From: Pseudomonas triclosanedens
Lineage (GTDB): Bacteria > Pseudomonadota > Gammaproteobacteria > Pseudomonadales > Pseudomonadaceae
Length of the DNA: 64,000 bases
Assembly (NCBI RefSeq): GCF_026686735.1
Contig: NZ_CP113432.1
Span: 4,081,001 to 4,145,000, forward strand
Direction of reading: 5' to 3'
The stretch's first letter is position 1, and each line of letters begins with the position of its first letter. Shown one piece after another: positions 8,747-17,970 of this stretch. The notes beneath the pieces were generated by a model, which saw only the letters and a program-made list of their open reading frames with translations, had not been told where the DNA came from and did not search any database. Made by a program: the position numbers and the translations under genes.

Positions 8747-9229
8747 TCAGCAGTCGGTCAGCCGCAGGAAGATCGCGGCAAGACGCTCGATGCCGCGCTG
8801 GTCGGCTTCGCTGAAGCGGCCGACGCTGGGACTGTCGAGATCGAGCACGCCGATCAGGCGGCCGTCCTTCACCAGCGGCACCACCAGTTCGCTGTTCGAT
8901 GCGCTGTCGCAGGCGATATGGCCGGGAAACGCATGCACATCCTCGACCCGCTGGGTCTCGCGGGTACGCGCGGCCGCACCGCAGACGCCCTTGCTGAACG
9001 GTATGCGCACGCAGGCGACCTTGCCCTGGAACGGGCCCAGCACCAGCTCCTCGTTGCGATTGAGGTAAAAGCCGGCCCAGTTCAGATCGGGCAACTCGTT
9101 GAACAGTAATGCCGAGAACTGCGCGGCGTTGGCGACGAAGTCGTGCTCATCGGCGAACAAAGACTCCGCCTGCGCGGCCAGCAGCTCATAGCCGTCCAGG
9201 CCGGCACCAGCCTGTTGCAGATCGATCAT
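8747..9229 (-). CDS. msrC: Free methionine-(R)-sulfoxide reductase (GAF-type)
   Basis: A 160-residue single-GAF-domain protein of the YebR/fRMsr family. It reduces free methionine-R-sulfoxide, regenerating through a cysteine relay. The family cysteines are visible in GVCGAAA and HIACDSASNSE, with the ligand-pocket segment NWAGFYL and the closing LIGVLDLDSP. The start codon overlaps the stop of the upstream DUF815 ATPase gene by four bases (ATGA), so the two are translationally coupled. Together with MsrB at 13660-14055 it gives the window two separate methionine sulfoxide repair activities. Confidence 0.9.
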   Translation of the reverse strand: MIDLQQAGAGLDGYELLAAQAESLFADEHDFVANAAQFSALLFNELPDLNWAGFYLNRNEELVLGPFQGKVACVRIPFSKGVCGAAARTRETQRVEDVHAFPGHIACDSASNSELVVPLVKDGRLIGVLDLDSPSVGRFSEADQRGIERLAAIFLRLTDC

Positions 9230-10134
9230 GGGGTATCTCCTTCCAGCAGTTGGCGGCCCACCCAGTAGCGGGCGAATTGGTAGGCGCAACGGCCGTTGCG
9301 GTTGCCGCGCCCGAGAGCCCAGCGGATGGCTTCCTTCTCCAGTGCTTCGTCCCAGCTCCAGGCGTTCAGGCCGGACTTGCGCGCCAGCACCTCGACCCAA
9401 TGACGCACCACGCTGAGGAAGTGCTCCTGGGTGAAGGGATAGAAGGACAGCCAGAGGCCGAAGCGATCGGACAGCGCGATCTTGTCCTCCACCGCCTCGT
9501 TGGGATGCAGCTCCCCATCGACCATCTGCCAGTTTTCGTTGTCGCTCTGTTTTTCCGAGACCAGGTGTCGGCGGTTCGAGGTGGCGTATAGCAGCACATT
9601 GTCCGGCGCCTGCTCCAGCGAACCGTCGAGCACGCTCTTGAGGACGCGGTAATCGCCCTCGCCGGCGTCGAACGACAGGTCATCGCAGAACAGCACGAAG
9701 CGTTGCGGCTGGCCCTGCAACTGCTCGACCACACGCGGCAGGTCCGCCAGGTGATCACGCTCGATCTCGATCAGGCGCAGCCCTTCGCCGGCTAGTTCGG
9801 CCAGCAGCGCGCGCACCAGCGAGGATTTGCCGGTGCCACGCGCGCCCCACAGCAGGGCGTGGTTGGCCGGCTTACCGGCGACGAACTGACGGGTGTTGCG
9901 CGCCAGTTGATCGCGCTGCTTGTCGACACCGAGCAGGTCATCCAGGCGCAGGTCCAGGCTGACCTCCAGCGGCTGCAGATAGCCGCTGCGCCCATCACGG
10001 TGCCAGCGCGCGGCCAGACTGTGCTGCCAGTCGATCGGCTGGCGCACGGCGGGCAGCAGGGGTTCCAGGCGCGCCAGCACCGATTCGGCACGGGCAAGAA
10101 AATCGTTCAGACGCGAATCCACGCTTGTCTCCAC
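9226..10134 (-). CDS. DUF815 AAA-type ATPase
   Basis: A 302-residue ATPase of the DUF815 family. The Walker A motif GARGTGKSSL lies near residue 97, and a Walker B-like FVLFCDDLSF follows. The arrangement resembles DnaC/AAA loaders. An N-terminal helical segment (residues 1-75) precedes the ATPase domain. The role in the cell is not established. The gene is the first of a two-gene minus-strand operon with the free methionine sulfoxide reductase and diverges from sagS, with only about 100 bases between their starts. Confidence 0.85.
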   Translation of the reverse strand: METSVDSRLNDFLARAESVLARLEPLLPAVRQPIDWQHSLAARWHRDGRSGYLQPLEVSLDLRLDDLLGVDKQRDQLARNTRQFVAGKPANHALLWGARGTGKSSLVRALLAELAGEGLRLIEIERDHLADLPRVVEQLQGQPQRFVLFCDDLSFDAGEGDYRVLKSVLDGSLEQAPDNVLLYATSNRRHLVSEKQSDNENWQMVDGELHPNEAVEDKIALSDRFGLWLSFYPFTQEHFLSVVRHWVEVLARKSGLNAWSWDEALEKEAIRWALGRGNRNGRCAYQFARYWVGRQLLEGDTP

Positions 10135-10233
10135 AGATCGATTGAAGTTCGGCCGCAGGCTATCCCGACAGACGGTCGGGATGGGCTATGCTACGCGGCA
10201 GGAAAGCTCTTGCGAGGCGACGCTCCGCACTCT

Positions 10234-12552
10234 ATGGATATTGCGCTCACACATCGCCTCTCGTTCAAGCAGGCCAGCCTGACAGTGCTGGTTGCATTCC
10301 TGCTGGGTACGCTGCTGAGCCTTATCCAGGTTGCCGTCGATTATGCCAGCCAGGACGCCTCCATCAACCGCGAAGTGCGCGCGCTGCTGGACGTCAGCCA
10401 CAATCCCGCCGCCCGCATTGCCTACAACATCGACGCCGAACTGGCCCAGGAACTGGTCGTCGGCCTGCTGCGCTCGCCGGCGGTGATCCGCGCCGAGATC
10501 ATCGACAACGCCGGCGTACCGCTGGCGACCGCCAACCGACCGCAGGCGGAGAGTCATCTGCGCGGTCTCAGCGACTTCCTCTTCGGCGAACAACGCACCT
10601 ACGAGGAGCCGTTGTTCGTCGAGCACGCCCCCGCCGAATCACTCGGCGTACTGCGCCTGGAGATCGACACCTTCGTCTTCGGCAACGACTTCTTGCGTCG
10701 CGCCGGCATGACCTTCATTTCCGGCTTCATCCGCAGCCTGCTGATGTCGCTGATTCTGCTGGTGTTGTTCTATGCCCTGCTGACCAAGCCGCTGGTAAGC
10801 CTGATCGACGCCCTCAGCCGCCACGATCCGCGTTCGCCCTCGCGCTTGCGCCTGCCCTGTCCGCGCGGTCATGAGCGCGACGAGATCGGCGTGCTGGTGG
10901 AAGTCACCAATCGCCAGCTCAACCGCATCTCGGTGGAGATGGAGCAGCGCCGCGAAGCCGAGGATCGGCTGACCCAGTACCTGGAGGAGCTGGAGAGCAT
11001 CGTCGCCGCCCGCACCGCCGAACTGAAGGCCGCCAACGCGCGCCTAACCCTCTCCAACCAGGAACTGGAGCAGGCGCGCCAGACCGCGCTGGGCATGGCC
11101 CAGGCGCGCGGCAGCTTCCTGGCCAACATGAGCCATGAGATCCGCACGCCGCTCAACGGGCTGCTGGGTATGCTCGGCCTGGCACTCGACGGCCCGCTGA
11201 CCACCGAACAGCGCCAGCAGCTATCCATCGCCCATGACTCCGGCAAGGTGCTGATGGAGCTGCTCAACGACGTGCTGGACCTGTCCAAGTTCGAGGCCGG
11301 CCAACTGGAGCTCGAGCAGATTCCCTTCGACCTCGGCACCCTCGTGGAAGACACCGCCAGCCTGCTTTCACAGAACGCCGGCCCGGCGGTGGAGCTGACC
11401 TGCCTGATCAGCCCGCAACTTCCGGCGCAGCTCTCCGGCGACCCCACGCGGGTGCGCCAGGTGGTCAGCAACCTGCTTTCCAATGCACTCAAGTTCACCC
11501 GCCTGGGCCGTGTCGATGTGCGCGTAGAGCCGCTGGAACATGGCGTGCGCATCAGCGTACGCGACACCGGCATCGGTATCGCCCCGGAAGCCTTGCAGAA
11601 GATATTCCAACCCTTCGCCCAGGCCGACGCAGGCATCGCCCGCCAGTATGGCGGCACGGGCCTCGGCCTGGCGCTGACGCGCAAGCTGTGCGAGGCGATG
11701 AAGGGCGAACTGGAGGTGAAATCCGAGCCGGGCCTGGGCAGTGAGTTCATCGCCACCCTGCCCCTGCAGCCGCTCGAACCTGCGGTGCAACTGCAACCGC
11801 TGGAAGGTCGGCTGATCGTGCAATGCGCGGCCAGCAGCGGGCTGGCCGCGTTACTGGCGAACTGGCTGCCATTGTGGAATGTCGAGTACCGGCGCCTGGA
11901 CATCGACGCCAGCCTCGCCGGCATGGAGCTGGATGCACTGCTGTCGGATTGCCCGGATTGCCTGATCGGCTTGCGCCAGCACCTGGACAAGCCGGTTCTG
12001 CTGGTCACCGCCTACGGCAACTTCCTCGAGCCACCGCTAGCACAACGCCTGGCGCCGCTTCGCCAACTGGCCAGACCGCTATCGCGGGCGGTGCTCTACC
12101 AGGCGCTCAAGCAAGCCTTCGAGCACCAGCCACTGCCGGCGTCCTCCAGCCCGGGCGGAGCACAGGCGGAACAGTTCTCCGCGCGGGTGCTGCTGGTGGA
12201 AGACAACCCGGTCAACCAATTGGTGGCCAAGGGACTGTTGCAGAAGCTCGGCTGTGTCGTCACTGTCGCCGGCAATGGCGAAGAGGCGCTCAGCCAGTTG
12301 GACGACGGCTCGTTCGATATGGTGCTGATGGACTGCAACATGCCGGTGATGGACGGCTACCAGGCCACCCAGGCGATCCGTGAAAGCGGGCGCTGGCCGG
12401 GGCTGCCGGTGATCGCACTGACCGCCAACGCCCTGCCGGACGAACGCGAGCGCTGCCGCGCCGCCGGCATGGACGACTACCTCGCCAAGCCGTTCCACCG
12501 CGACGAACTGGCGGCGATCCTCGAACGCTGGGTGGATCACCGTCCGCGCTGA
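10234..12552 (+). CDS. sagS: Hybrid sensor histidine kinase SagS
   Basis: A 772-residue membrane hybrid kinase. It has membrane helix 1 at about 13-33, a periplasmic sensor domain (35-165), membrane helix 2 at about 168-190, HAMP and a coiled coil. HisKA follows with His301 in [11 protein letters not shown], then HATPase_c with DTGIGI and GGTGLGLAL, and a C-terminal receiver with phospho-acceptor Asp700 in [10 protein letters not shown]. Length and order match P. aeruginosa SagS, which controls surface-contact signalling, HptB phosphorelay input and biofilm tolerance. The frame opens earlier at 9859, but that would cover the divergent ATPase gene; the ATG at 10234 gives a normal membrane N terminus. 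Confidence 0.9.
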   Translation: MDIALTHRLSFKQASLTVLVAFLLGTLLSLIQVAVDYASQDASINREVRALLDVSHNPAARIAYNIDAELAQELVVGLLRSPAVIRAEIIDNAGVPLATANRPQAESHLRGLSDFLFGEQRTYEEPLFVEHAPAESLGVLRLEIDTFVFGNDFLRRAGMTFISGFIRSLLMSLILLVLFYALLTKPLVSLIDALSRHDPRSPSRLRLPCPRGHERDEIGVLVEVTNRQLNRISVEMEQRREAEDRLTQYLEELESIVAARTAELKAANARLTLSNQELEQARQTALGMAQARGSFLANMSHEIRTPLNGLLGMLGLALDGPLTTEQRQQLSIAHDSGKVLMELLNDVLDLSKFEAGQLELEQIPFDLGTLVEDTASLLSQNAGPAVELTCLISPQLPAQLSGDPTRVRQVVSNLLSNALKFTRLGRVDVRVEPLEHGVRISVRDTGIGIAPEALQKIFQPFAQADAGIARQYGGTGLGLALTRKLCEAMKGELEVKSEPGLGSEFIATLPLQPLEPAVQLQPLEGRLIVQCAASSGLAALLANWLPLWNVEYRRLDIDASLAGMELDALLSDCPDCLIGLRQHLDKPVLLVTAYGNFLEPPLAQRLAPLRQLARPLSRAVLYQALKQAFEHQPLPASSSPGGAQAEQFSARVLLVEDNPVNQLVAKGLLQKLGCVVTVAGNGEEALSQLDDGSFDMVLMDCNMPVMDGYQATQAIRESGRWPGLPVIALTANALPDERERCRAAGMDDYLAKPFHRDELAAILERWVDHRPR

Positions 12553-12554
12553 AG

Positions 12555-13025
12555 TCAGACATCCAGCCTGGCCAACTGCAGCAGCAAGGCATCCAGCCGC
12601 TCGCGCAATCCGTCCGTAGCGCCGAGGTCCAGGCCACTGCGGCACAGAAGGTCTTCCCGCAACGGCAGCACCTTGTCACGCAGTTCCGCGCCAGTGGACG
12701 TCAACCCGAGATGCACTTCCCGCTCGTCGTGCCGGGCGCGGCGACGCTCCACCAGGCCGAGCTGCTCCAGCCGCTTGAGCAAGGGCGTCAGTGTGCCGGA
12801 GTCGAGCATCAGGCGTTCGCCCAGCGCTTTCACCGACGGCTGCTCCGGCGGCTCGGCCCGCCATTCCCAGAGCACCAGCATCACCAGGTACTGCGGATAG
12901 GTCAGGCCAAGGGCATCGAGCATCGGCCGGTAGCCACGGATCACCGCTCGGGAAACCGCATACAGACGGAAGCACAACTGGTTATCCAGTTGCAGTTCCG
13001 CCGGCAGAACAGCCGAATCCTTCAT
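12555..13025 (-). CDS. ospR: OspR, MarR/OhrR-type redox-sensing repressor
   Basis: A 156-residue winged-helix MarR protein. The sensing cysteine is Cys18 in LDNQLCFRLY, and a second cysteine, Cys128, could resolve the disulfide. The recognition region includes LMLDSGTLTPLLKRLEQLG and the wing RRARHDEREVHL. In P. aeruginosa, OspR represses the adjacent glutathione peroxidase gene and affects pigment production and quorum sensing. Its start shares one base with the stop of gpx (TGATG), so the two are translationally coupled. It is a close paralogue of OhrR at 33216-33665. Confidence 0.9.
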   Translation of the reverse strand: MKDSAVLPAELQLDNQLCFRLYAVSRAVIRGYRPMLDALGLTYPQYLVMLVLWEWRAEPPEQPSVKALGERLMLDSGTLTPLLKRLEQLGLVERRRARHDEREVHLGLTSTGAELRDKVLPLREDLLCRSGLDLGATDGLRERLDALLLQLARLDV

Positions 13026-13507
13026 CACAGCAGCGCTTCGATCTCGGCAGACAGTTGTTCCGGCTTGGTAGTCGGAGCGAAGCGCTTGACCACCTTGCCA
13101 TCCTTGCCGATCAGGAACTTGGTGAAGTTCCACTTGATACCCTGGCTACCGAGCAGGCCCGGCGCACGCTTCTTCAGTTGCACGTAGAGCGGATGGGCAC
13201 CGGCTCCGTTGACGTCGATCTTCTTGAACAGCGGGAAGCTGACGCCGAAGTTCAGCTCGCAGAACTGCGAAATCTCCCCCTCGTTGCCGGGCTCCTGCTT
13301 ACCGAACTGGTTGCAGGGGAAGCCCAGCACCACCAGGCCCTTGTCCTTGTATGCGCGCCACAGCGACTCCAGGCCCTTGTACTGGGGGGTAAAGCCGCAC
13401 TGGCTGGCGGTGTTGACCACCAGCAGGGCCTTGCCGCCGAAATCGGCGAGGGTCTTCTGTTCGCCCTTGATGGTGGTCACGGGAATATTCAGCAGTGCAT
13501 CGCTCAT
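13025..13507 (-). CDS. Glutathione/thioredoxin peroxidase (GPx family)
   Basis: A 160-residue GPx-fold peroxidase that reduces hydroperoxides. The catalytic set is present: Cys37 in NTASQCGFTPQY (cysteine, not selenocysteine), Gln67 in FPCNQFGK and Trp126 in KWNFTKFL. A further cysteine (QFCELNFG) may resolve the sulfenate, as in thioredoxin-dependent GPx enzymes. It is the first gene of the operon with ospR. The palindrome at 13548-13580 lies 41 bases before its start, consistent with OspR autoregulation and peroxide induction. Confidence 0.93.
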   Translation of the reverse strand: MSDALLNIPVTTIKGEQKTLADFGGKALLVVNTASQCGFTPQYKGLESLWRAYKDKGLVVLGFPCNQFGKQEPGNEGEISQFCELNFGVSFPLFKKIDVNGAGAHPLYVQLKKRAPGLLGSQGIKWNFTKFLIGKDGKVVKRFAPTTKPEQLSAEIEALL

Positions 13508-13547
13508 CGGACATGGCTCCGGGGGAAGTGGGAAGAGACAAGATAGT

Positions 13548-13580
13548 CATCAATTAAATTGCACGCAATTCAATTTGATG
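13548..13580. promoter_or_regulatory. Palindromic operator upstream of gpx-ospR (candidate OspR box)
   Basis: A 33-base AT-rich inverted repeat centred on TTGCACGCAA. The six inner pairs are perfect, followed by one mismatch, four pairs, a one-base bulge and four more pairs (outer ends CATC/GATG). It lies in the only non-coding stretch before gpx-ospR. MarR proteins of the OhrR class bind such AATT-rich palindromes, so assignment to OspR is inferred from position and symmetry. Confidence 0.7.
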
Positions 13581-13630
13581 CAAGTTTCCAGCAATCCGAG
13601 CCCTGGGCGCATCAGCGCAAGCTGCAAAAG

Positions 13631-13655
13631 AAAAGGCCCGCGCGGTGCGGGCCTT
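13631..13655 (-). terminator. Terminator of msrB
   Basis: AAGGCCCGC / GCGGGCCTT inverted repeat followed on the minus strand by TTTTC TTTT, a few bases after the msrB stop. Confidence 0.8.
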
Positions 13656-13659
13656 CGAA

Positions 13660-14055
13660 TCACGCCTTGGGCACCAGCTTCAGCGATGCCGAGTTGATGC
13701 AATAGCGCAAGCCAGTTGGACGCGGGCCGTCGGGAAATACATGGCCAAGGTGCGCATCGCAATTCTGGCAGCGCACTTCGATTCGGTGCATGCCGTGGCT
13801 GAAGTCTTCCAGCTCCTTGATGACCTCGCCATTCACTGGCTGGAAGTAACTGGGCCAGCCACTGCCGGAATCGTACTTGGCATCCGAATCGAACAGCGCG
13901 GTGCCGCAGCACACGCAGTGGTAGATGCCGGGTGTCTTGGTGTCGTGATATTCGCCGGTGAAGGCACGCTCGGTACCACCCAGGCGACAGATATGGAACT
14001 GCTCGTCGGTGAGTTCTTCACGCCAGGACTCAAGGGGCTTGTTCTGTTTTTCCAT
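13660..14055 (-). CDS. msrB: Peptide-methionine (R)-S-oxide reductase MsrB
   Basis: A 131-residue zinc-containing MsrB that reduces the R epimer of methionine sulfoxide in proteins. The catalytic Cys119 lies in RYCINSASL. The four zinc ligands are Cys47/Cys50 (CVCC) and Cys96/Cys99 (CQNC), and the substrate-pocket SGSGWPSYF is present. The open frame extends 52 codons upstream, but that extension crosses a terminator hairpin and is not family-like. The ATG at 14055, with an AGGC AG-type site before it, starts the normal [12 protein letters not shown] terminus. Confidence 0.95.
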   Translation of the reverse strand: MEKQNKPLESWREELTDEQFHICRLGGTERAFTGEYHDTKTPGIYHCVCCGTALFDSDAKYDSGSGWPSYFQPVNGEVIKELEDFSHGMHRIEVRCQNCDAHLGHVFPDGPRPTGLRYCINSASLKLVPKA

Positions 14056-14074
14056 CGATCTGCCTCCACAAACG

Positions 14075-14113
14075 GAAAAAAGCCCGACCTGTCCCTTTTC
14101 CGGGAATCGGGCC
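14075..14113 (-). terminator. Terminator-like hairpin in the msrB leader
   Basis: On the minus strand, GCCCGA pairs with TCGGGC around an inner TCCC/GGGA stem, and six T residues follow. This is a well-formed intrinsic terminator, 20 bases upstream of the msrB start and in the msrB direction. It either ends a short upstream transcript or acts as an attenuator. Confidence 0.7.
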
Positions 14114-14367
14114 GCACGTATGATGCGCGTGGTTAAAGCCAGGTTCAGAATCTGCCGCACAGAAGCATTGTCACGATAAAAAAGCCTTAAAATCGCTACT
14201 TTTTCGAACAATCCACTGTTTTACTGCCGATTTTCAGTGCAGACGCCAGTGAAAAGCACTTCCGAACCCACCATTTGACGCCAGTCTGTCACCCGCGTTA
14301 CAGCCTGCCAAGTCGAGCGCCAGCCGCGCTCTTCGCACTGCCGCGGACAATTTCGGAATCCCAGATC

Positions 14368-15579
14368 ATGCAGGTCACCAAATCGAACAAGCTCGCCAAC
14401 GTCTGCTACGACATTCGCGGGCCAGTGCTCAAGCACGCCAAACGCCTGGAAGAGGAAGGCCACCGCATCCTCAAGCTGAACATCGGCAACCCGGCGCCGT
14501 TCGGTTTCGAGGCACCGGACGAAATCCTCCAGGACGTCATCCGCAACCTGCCCACCGCCCAGGGCTACAGCGACTCCAAGGGCCTGTTCAGCGCGCGCAA
14601 GGCAGTGATGCAGTACTACCAGCAGAAGCAGGTGGAAGGCATCGGCATCGAGGACATCTACCTGGGCAACGGCGTCTCCGAGCTGATCGTGATGGCCCTG
14701 CAGGCCCTGCTCAACAATGGCGACGAAGTGCTGATCCCGGCCCCTGACTACCCGCTATGGACCGCCTCGGTATCCCTCGCCGGCGGCAAACCGGTGCACT
14801 ACCTGTGCGACGAACAGGCCGGCTGGTTCCCCGACATCGCCGACATGCGCGCGAAGATCACCAGCAACACCAAGGCCCTGGTGCTGATCAACCCGAACAA
14901 CCCCACCGGCGCGGTCTATTCGAAGGAAGTCCTGCTGGACATCGTCGAACTGGCGCGCCAGCACAACCTGGTGATCTTCTCCGACGAGATCTACGACAAG
15001 ATCCTCTACGACGAAGCCCAGCACATCTCCACCGCCTCCCTGGCGCCGGACGTGCTCTGCCTGACCTTCAACGGCCTGTCCAAGTCCTACCGCGTGGCAG
15101 GTTTCCGCTCCGGCTGGATCGCCATTTCCGGGCCCAAGCACAAGGCGCAGAGCTACATCGAGGGCCTCGACATCCTGGCCAACATGCGCCTGTGCGCCAA
15201 CGTGCCGAGCCAGCATGCAATCCAGACCGCACTGGGTGGCTACCAGAGCATCAACGACCTGGTACTGCCCGGCGGCCGCCTGCTGGAACAGCGCAACCGC
15301 GCCTGGGAACTGCTCAACGACATACCCGGTGTCAGTTGCGTGAAGCCGATGGGCGCGCTCTACGCCTTCCCGCGCATCGACCCGAAAGTCTGCCCGATCC
15401 ACAACGACGAGAAGTTCGTCCTTGACCTGCTGCTTTCCGAGAAACTGCTGATCGTTCAGGGCACCGCCTTCAACTGGCCCTGGCCGGATCACTTCAGGGT
15501 GGTTACCCTGCCGCGTGTCGATGACCTGGAACAGGCCATCGGACGAATCGGCAATTTCCTGAAAACCTATCGCCAGTAA
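14368..15579 (+). CDS. alaA: Alanine transaminase AlaA (class I/II PLP aminotransferase)
   Basis: A 403-residue PLP-dependent aminotransferase very close in sequence pattern to E. coli AlaA, the main glutamate-pyruvate transaminase. Recognisable segments are the N-terminal LANVCYDIRGPVLKHAKR, INPNNPTGAVYS at the PLP site, SDEIYDKILYD and the Schiff-base lysine segment FNGLSKSYRVAGFR. C-terminal NWPWPDHFRVVTLPRVDD is typical of the family. The ATG at 14368 gives the normal length; the frame opening at 14275 would add an atypical extension. It is followed after three bases by a small conserved gene, so the two are probably one operon. Confidence 0.93.
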   Translation: MQVTKSNKLANVCYDIRGPVLKHAKRLEEEGHRILKLNIGNPAPFGFEAPDEILQDVIRNLPTAQGYSDSKGLFSARKAVMQYYQQKQVEGIGIEDIYLGNGVSELIVMALQALLNNGDEVLIPAPDYPLWTASVSLAGGKPVHYLCDEQAGWFPDIADMRAKITSNTKALVLINPNNPTGAVYSKEVLLDIVELARQHNLVIFSDEIYDKILYDEAQHISTASLAPDVLCLTFNGLSKSYRVAGFRSGWIAISGPKHKAQSYIEGLDILANMRLCANVPSQHAIQTALGGYQSINDLVLPGGRLLEQRNRAWELLNDIPGVSCVKPMGALYAFPRIDPKVCPIHNDEKFVLDLLLSEKLLIVQGTAFNWPWPDHFRVVTLPRVDDLEQAIGRIGNFLKTYRQ

Positions 15580-15582
15580 TTC

Positions 15583-16035
15583 ATGGATCTCCAGATCGAC
15601 GACTTCTACAAGGACGCCGCGGCGGGCCTGCTGACGCTCTACCAGGCCTTCCCGCGCAAGATCGGCCTGTACATCGAAGACCTGATCGGGCGGGAAGAAC
15701 CAGACGAGTTCGGCCTTCCCAGCCAGCGTCACCAAAGCTGCCTGGGCGCCCTCCTCTGGCTCGCCGAGGAAGGCTACCTGCGCTTCGAAGCAACCATTCG
15801 TTACGAAGCGCTGGACCAGGCGGTGCTCAGCGAAAAGGCCTTCCTGCGCCTGACGCGCGTGGTGCCCCATGCAGTGCGCCCGGATGAAGACCTCCCGCCC
15901 AGCGTGCGCCGCGCCCAGGCCACCCTGGCCAACCAGCTTCGCGACGCCTTGGCCAGTCGTCACGGCGAGCGCATCGCGCGCCTTACCCGTCTACTCTTCG
16001 AGAGCGACCTCGGGCGGCCAGGCGACACAGTTTGA
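15583..16035 (+). CDS. Conserved protein of unknown function (PA2829-like)
   Basis: A 150-residue cytosolic, mostly helical protein starting MDLQIDDFYKDAAAGLLTLY three bases after the alaA stop. Readable conserved-looking parts are FPRKIGLYIEDLIG and HQSCLGALLWLAEEGYLRFE, the latter resembling a winged-helix-like core. No catalytic motif is seen. Tight linkage to alaA points to co-expression only. Confidence 0.7.
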   Translation: MDLQIDDFYKDAAAGLLTLYQAFPRKIGLYIEDLIGREEPDEFGLPSQRHQSCLGALLWLAEEGYLRFEATIRYEALDQAVLSEKAFLRLTRVVPHAVRPDEDLPPSVRRAQATLANQLRDALASRHGERIARLTRLLFESDLGRPGDTV

Positions 16036-16041
16036 AATAGT

Positions 16042-16064
16042 CCCCGAGTTGAATCACCTCGGGG
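16042..16064 (+). terminator. Hairpin after the alaA operon
   Basis: Perfect 7-bp stem CCCCGAG / CTCGGGG with a 9-base loop, directly after the 16035 stop. There is no T-run, so termination strength is uncertain. Confidence 0.4.
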
Positions 16065-16184
16065 CCAACCGTATATACCCCGCATACTATTCAGCGATCC
16101 TGGGCCACCCCGTGCCCGGCGATCCGGAAAGCCGCGCTCCCAGACGGTTTTCCACTATTCAGCCGTGAGGAGAAGCTTTACGCC

Positions 16185-17063
16185 ATGATGCGCATCCTGT
16201 TGTTCGTGGCCACCAACCTGGCAGTTCTGGTGATCGCCAGCATCACCCTGAAACTGCTCGGCGTGGACCGTTTCACTGGCCAGAATTACGGTAGCCTTCT
16301 GATCTTCTGTGCCGTCTTCGGCTTTGCCGGCTCACTGGTCTCGCTGTTCATCTCCAAGTGGATGGCGAAGATGAGTACCGGTACCGAGATCATCAGCCAA
16401 CCGCGCACCCGCCACGAACAGTGGCTGCTGCAGACCGTGGAAGAACTGTCCCGCGAAGCCGGCATCAAGATGCCGGAAGTCGGTATCTTCCCCGCCTACG
16501 AGGCCAACGCCTTCGCCACCGGCTGGAACAAGAACGACGCACTGGTCGCCGTAAGCCAGGGCCTGCTGGAGCGCTTCTCTCCCGAGGAAGTGCGCGCCGT
16601 GCTGGCCCACGAGATCGGCCACGTGGCCAATGGCGACATGGTCACCCTGGCACTGATCCAGGGCGTGGTGAACACCTTCGTGATGTTCTTCGCTCGCATC
16701 TTCGGCAACTTCGTCGACAAGGCGATCCTGAAGAACGAAGACGGCCCGGGCATCGGCTACTTCATCGCGACTATCTTCGCCGAACTGGTCCTGGGCATTC
16801 TCGCCAGCATCATCGTCATGTGGTTCTCGCGCAAACGCGAATACCGCGCCGACGCCGCAGGCGCCCACCTGGCCGGGACCGGCGCAATGATCGCCGCATT
16901 GCAGCGCCTGCGCGCCGAGCAGGGCGTGCCGGTGCAAATGCCCGACACCCTGCAGGCCTTCGGCATCAACGGCAACCTCAAGCACGGCCTCGCCGGCCTG
17001 TTCATGAGCCACCCGCCGCTGGAAGAGCGCATCGAAGCCCTGCGCAGCGCCGCTGCTCGCTAA
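16185..17063 (+). CDS. htpX: Membrane protease HtpX (M48)
   Basis: A 292-residue inner-membrane zinc metalloprotease involved in membrane-protein quality control and heat/envelope stress. Two N-terminal membrane helices (residues 4-25 and 35-55) are followed by the zinc motif HEIGH starting at His142 in [15 protein letters not shown]. Two further helices flank residues 155-215, and the third ligand region is [16 protein letters not shown]. Length matches the family (about 290). GAGGAG lies upstream of the ATG-ATG start. Confidence 0.96.
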   Translation: MMRILLFVATNLAVLVIASITLKLLGVDRFTGQNYGSLLIFCAVFGFAGSLVSLFISKWMAKMSTGTEIISQPRTRHEQWLLQTVEELSREAGIKMPEVGIFPAYEANAFATGWNKNDALVAVSQGLLERFSPEEVRAVLAHEIGHVANGDMVTLALIQGVVNTFVMFFARIFGNFVDKAILKNEDGPGIGYFIATIFAELVLGILASIIVMWFSRKREYRADAAGAHLAGTGAMIAALQRLRAEQGVPVQMPDTLQAFGINGNLKHGLAGLFMSHPPLEERIEALRSAAAR

Positions 17064-17078
17064 GGCATACGAGGCAGG

Positions 17079-17108
17079 AAAAAGGGCGACTCTTGAGTCG
17101 CCCTTTTT
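17079..17108. terminator. Bidirectional terminator between htpX and tpm
   Basis: AAAAAGGGCGACTC / GAGTCGCCCTTTTT perfect hairpin with A and T runs on both sides, between convergent genes. Confidence 0.92.
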
Positions 17109-17120
17109 CATGTCCGCAAT

Positions 17121-17777
17121 TCAACCGCGCCGCAACCTGAACACCACCTCATCCAGCCGGCTGACGCCCCGCTTGAGGAACTTCGGATTCTCCGCCAGCA
17201 CGTCCAGGCGCTCTACCTCGTCCACCTGCCAGGGTTCCACGAAGTGCCGCCGCACCTCGTCGGCGGGTACCGCGAACGGCGGGCCATCCATCTCTGCCTG
17301 CGGATATTCGAGAGTCACCAGCAGCCCTGCCAGCGTCGACGGCAACGTGCGCTGCAGGTGCGCCGCATAGGCCACGCGCATGTCATGGGGCAATGCGATC
17401 AGAGCCGCGCGGTCGTACAGCGCCGCACAGCCAGCCAGATGCTCGGCGGCGGTGTCGAAGAAATCGCCCTGGAGAATCTCCAGCCGCTCGTGGCAATAGC
17501 GGCGCATCGGGCCTTCTTCGGTGATCGACGGCTCGACACCCAGGGAAGCGAAGAAATCCACCACCGCCCGCTCTGCCAGTTCGACGCCCAATACCCGGTA
17601 ACCCTGCTCCGCCAGCCAGAGCATATCCAGGCTCTTGCCGCACAACGGCACCAGCACCTGGGTATCCGGCGCCAACTGCAGCGTCGGCCAGTGACGAGCA
17701 AGGCCGGGGTTCACCTGCCCCTGGTGGAAGCCGATCTCGTTACGCGCCCAGCGCGCCTGCCAGAAGTCGTGTTGCAT
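17121..17777 (-). CDS. tpm: Thiopurine S-methyltransferase
   Basis: A 218-residue SAM-dependent methyltransferase matching bacterial TPMT, which in Pseudomonas also methylates selenite and tellurite species. It starts MQHDFWQARWARNEIGFH, the family's opening. The SAM loop VLVPLCGKSLDMLWL and the following GVELAERAV are clear. Asp in YDRAALIALP closes the cofactor pocket. The frame extends further upstream, but the ATG at 17777 gives exactly the usual family length. Confidence 0.95.
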   Translation of the reverse strand: MQHDFWQARWARNEIGFHQGQVNPGLARHWPTLQLAPDTQVLVPLCGKSLDMLWLAEQGYRVLGVELAERAVVDFFASLGVEPSITEEGPMRRYCHERLEILQGDFFDTAAEHLAGCAALYDRAALIALPHDMRVAYAAHLQRTLPSTLAGLLVTLEYPQAEMDGPPFAVPADEVRRHFVEPWQVDEVERLDVLAENPKFLKRGVSRLDEVVFRLRRG

Positions 17778-17970
17778 GGAAATGATCCAGTCGAGGGCGC
17801 GCTGCGCCGATGCCGGCAATGATCCCCAATCCAGCAACGCACTGCCAGCCGCAGTGCAATTGCTGGACAGTTAAGACATCCACCAGATCGATTGGAATTG
17901 TCAAAAACCCATACTGGTTTTCGATCTATCCGAGGGAGAACATAGAGGCATTCCAGTAGCGAGGTGCATC

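Noticed and set aside
9859-10233. N-terminal extension of sagS
   Set aside because: It would overlap the divergent ATPase gene and add 125 non-family residues before a normal membrane-anchor N terminus.
14056-14211. N-terminal extension of msrB
   Set aside because: The extension runs through a terminator hairpin and adds residues not found in MsrB; the ATG at 14055 fits the family.
13660-15579. Frame interruption considered in the msrB-alaA region
   Set aside because: Both genes are full length with intact active sites; the gap between them is regulatory.
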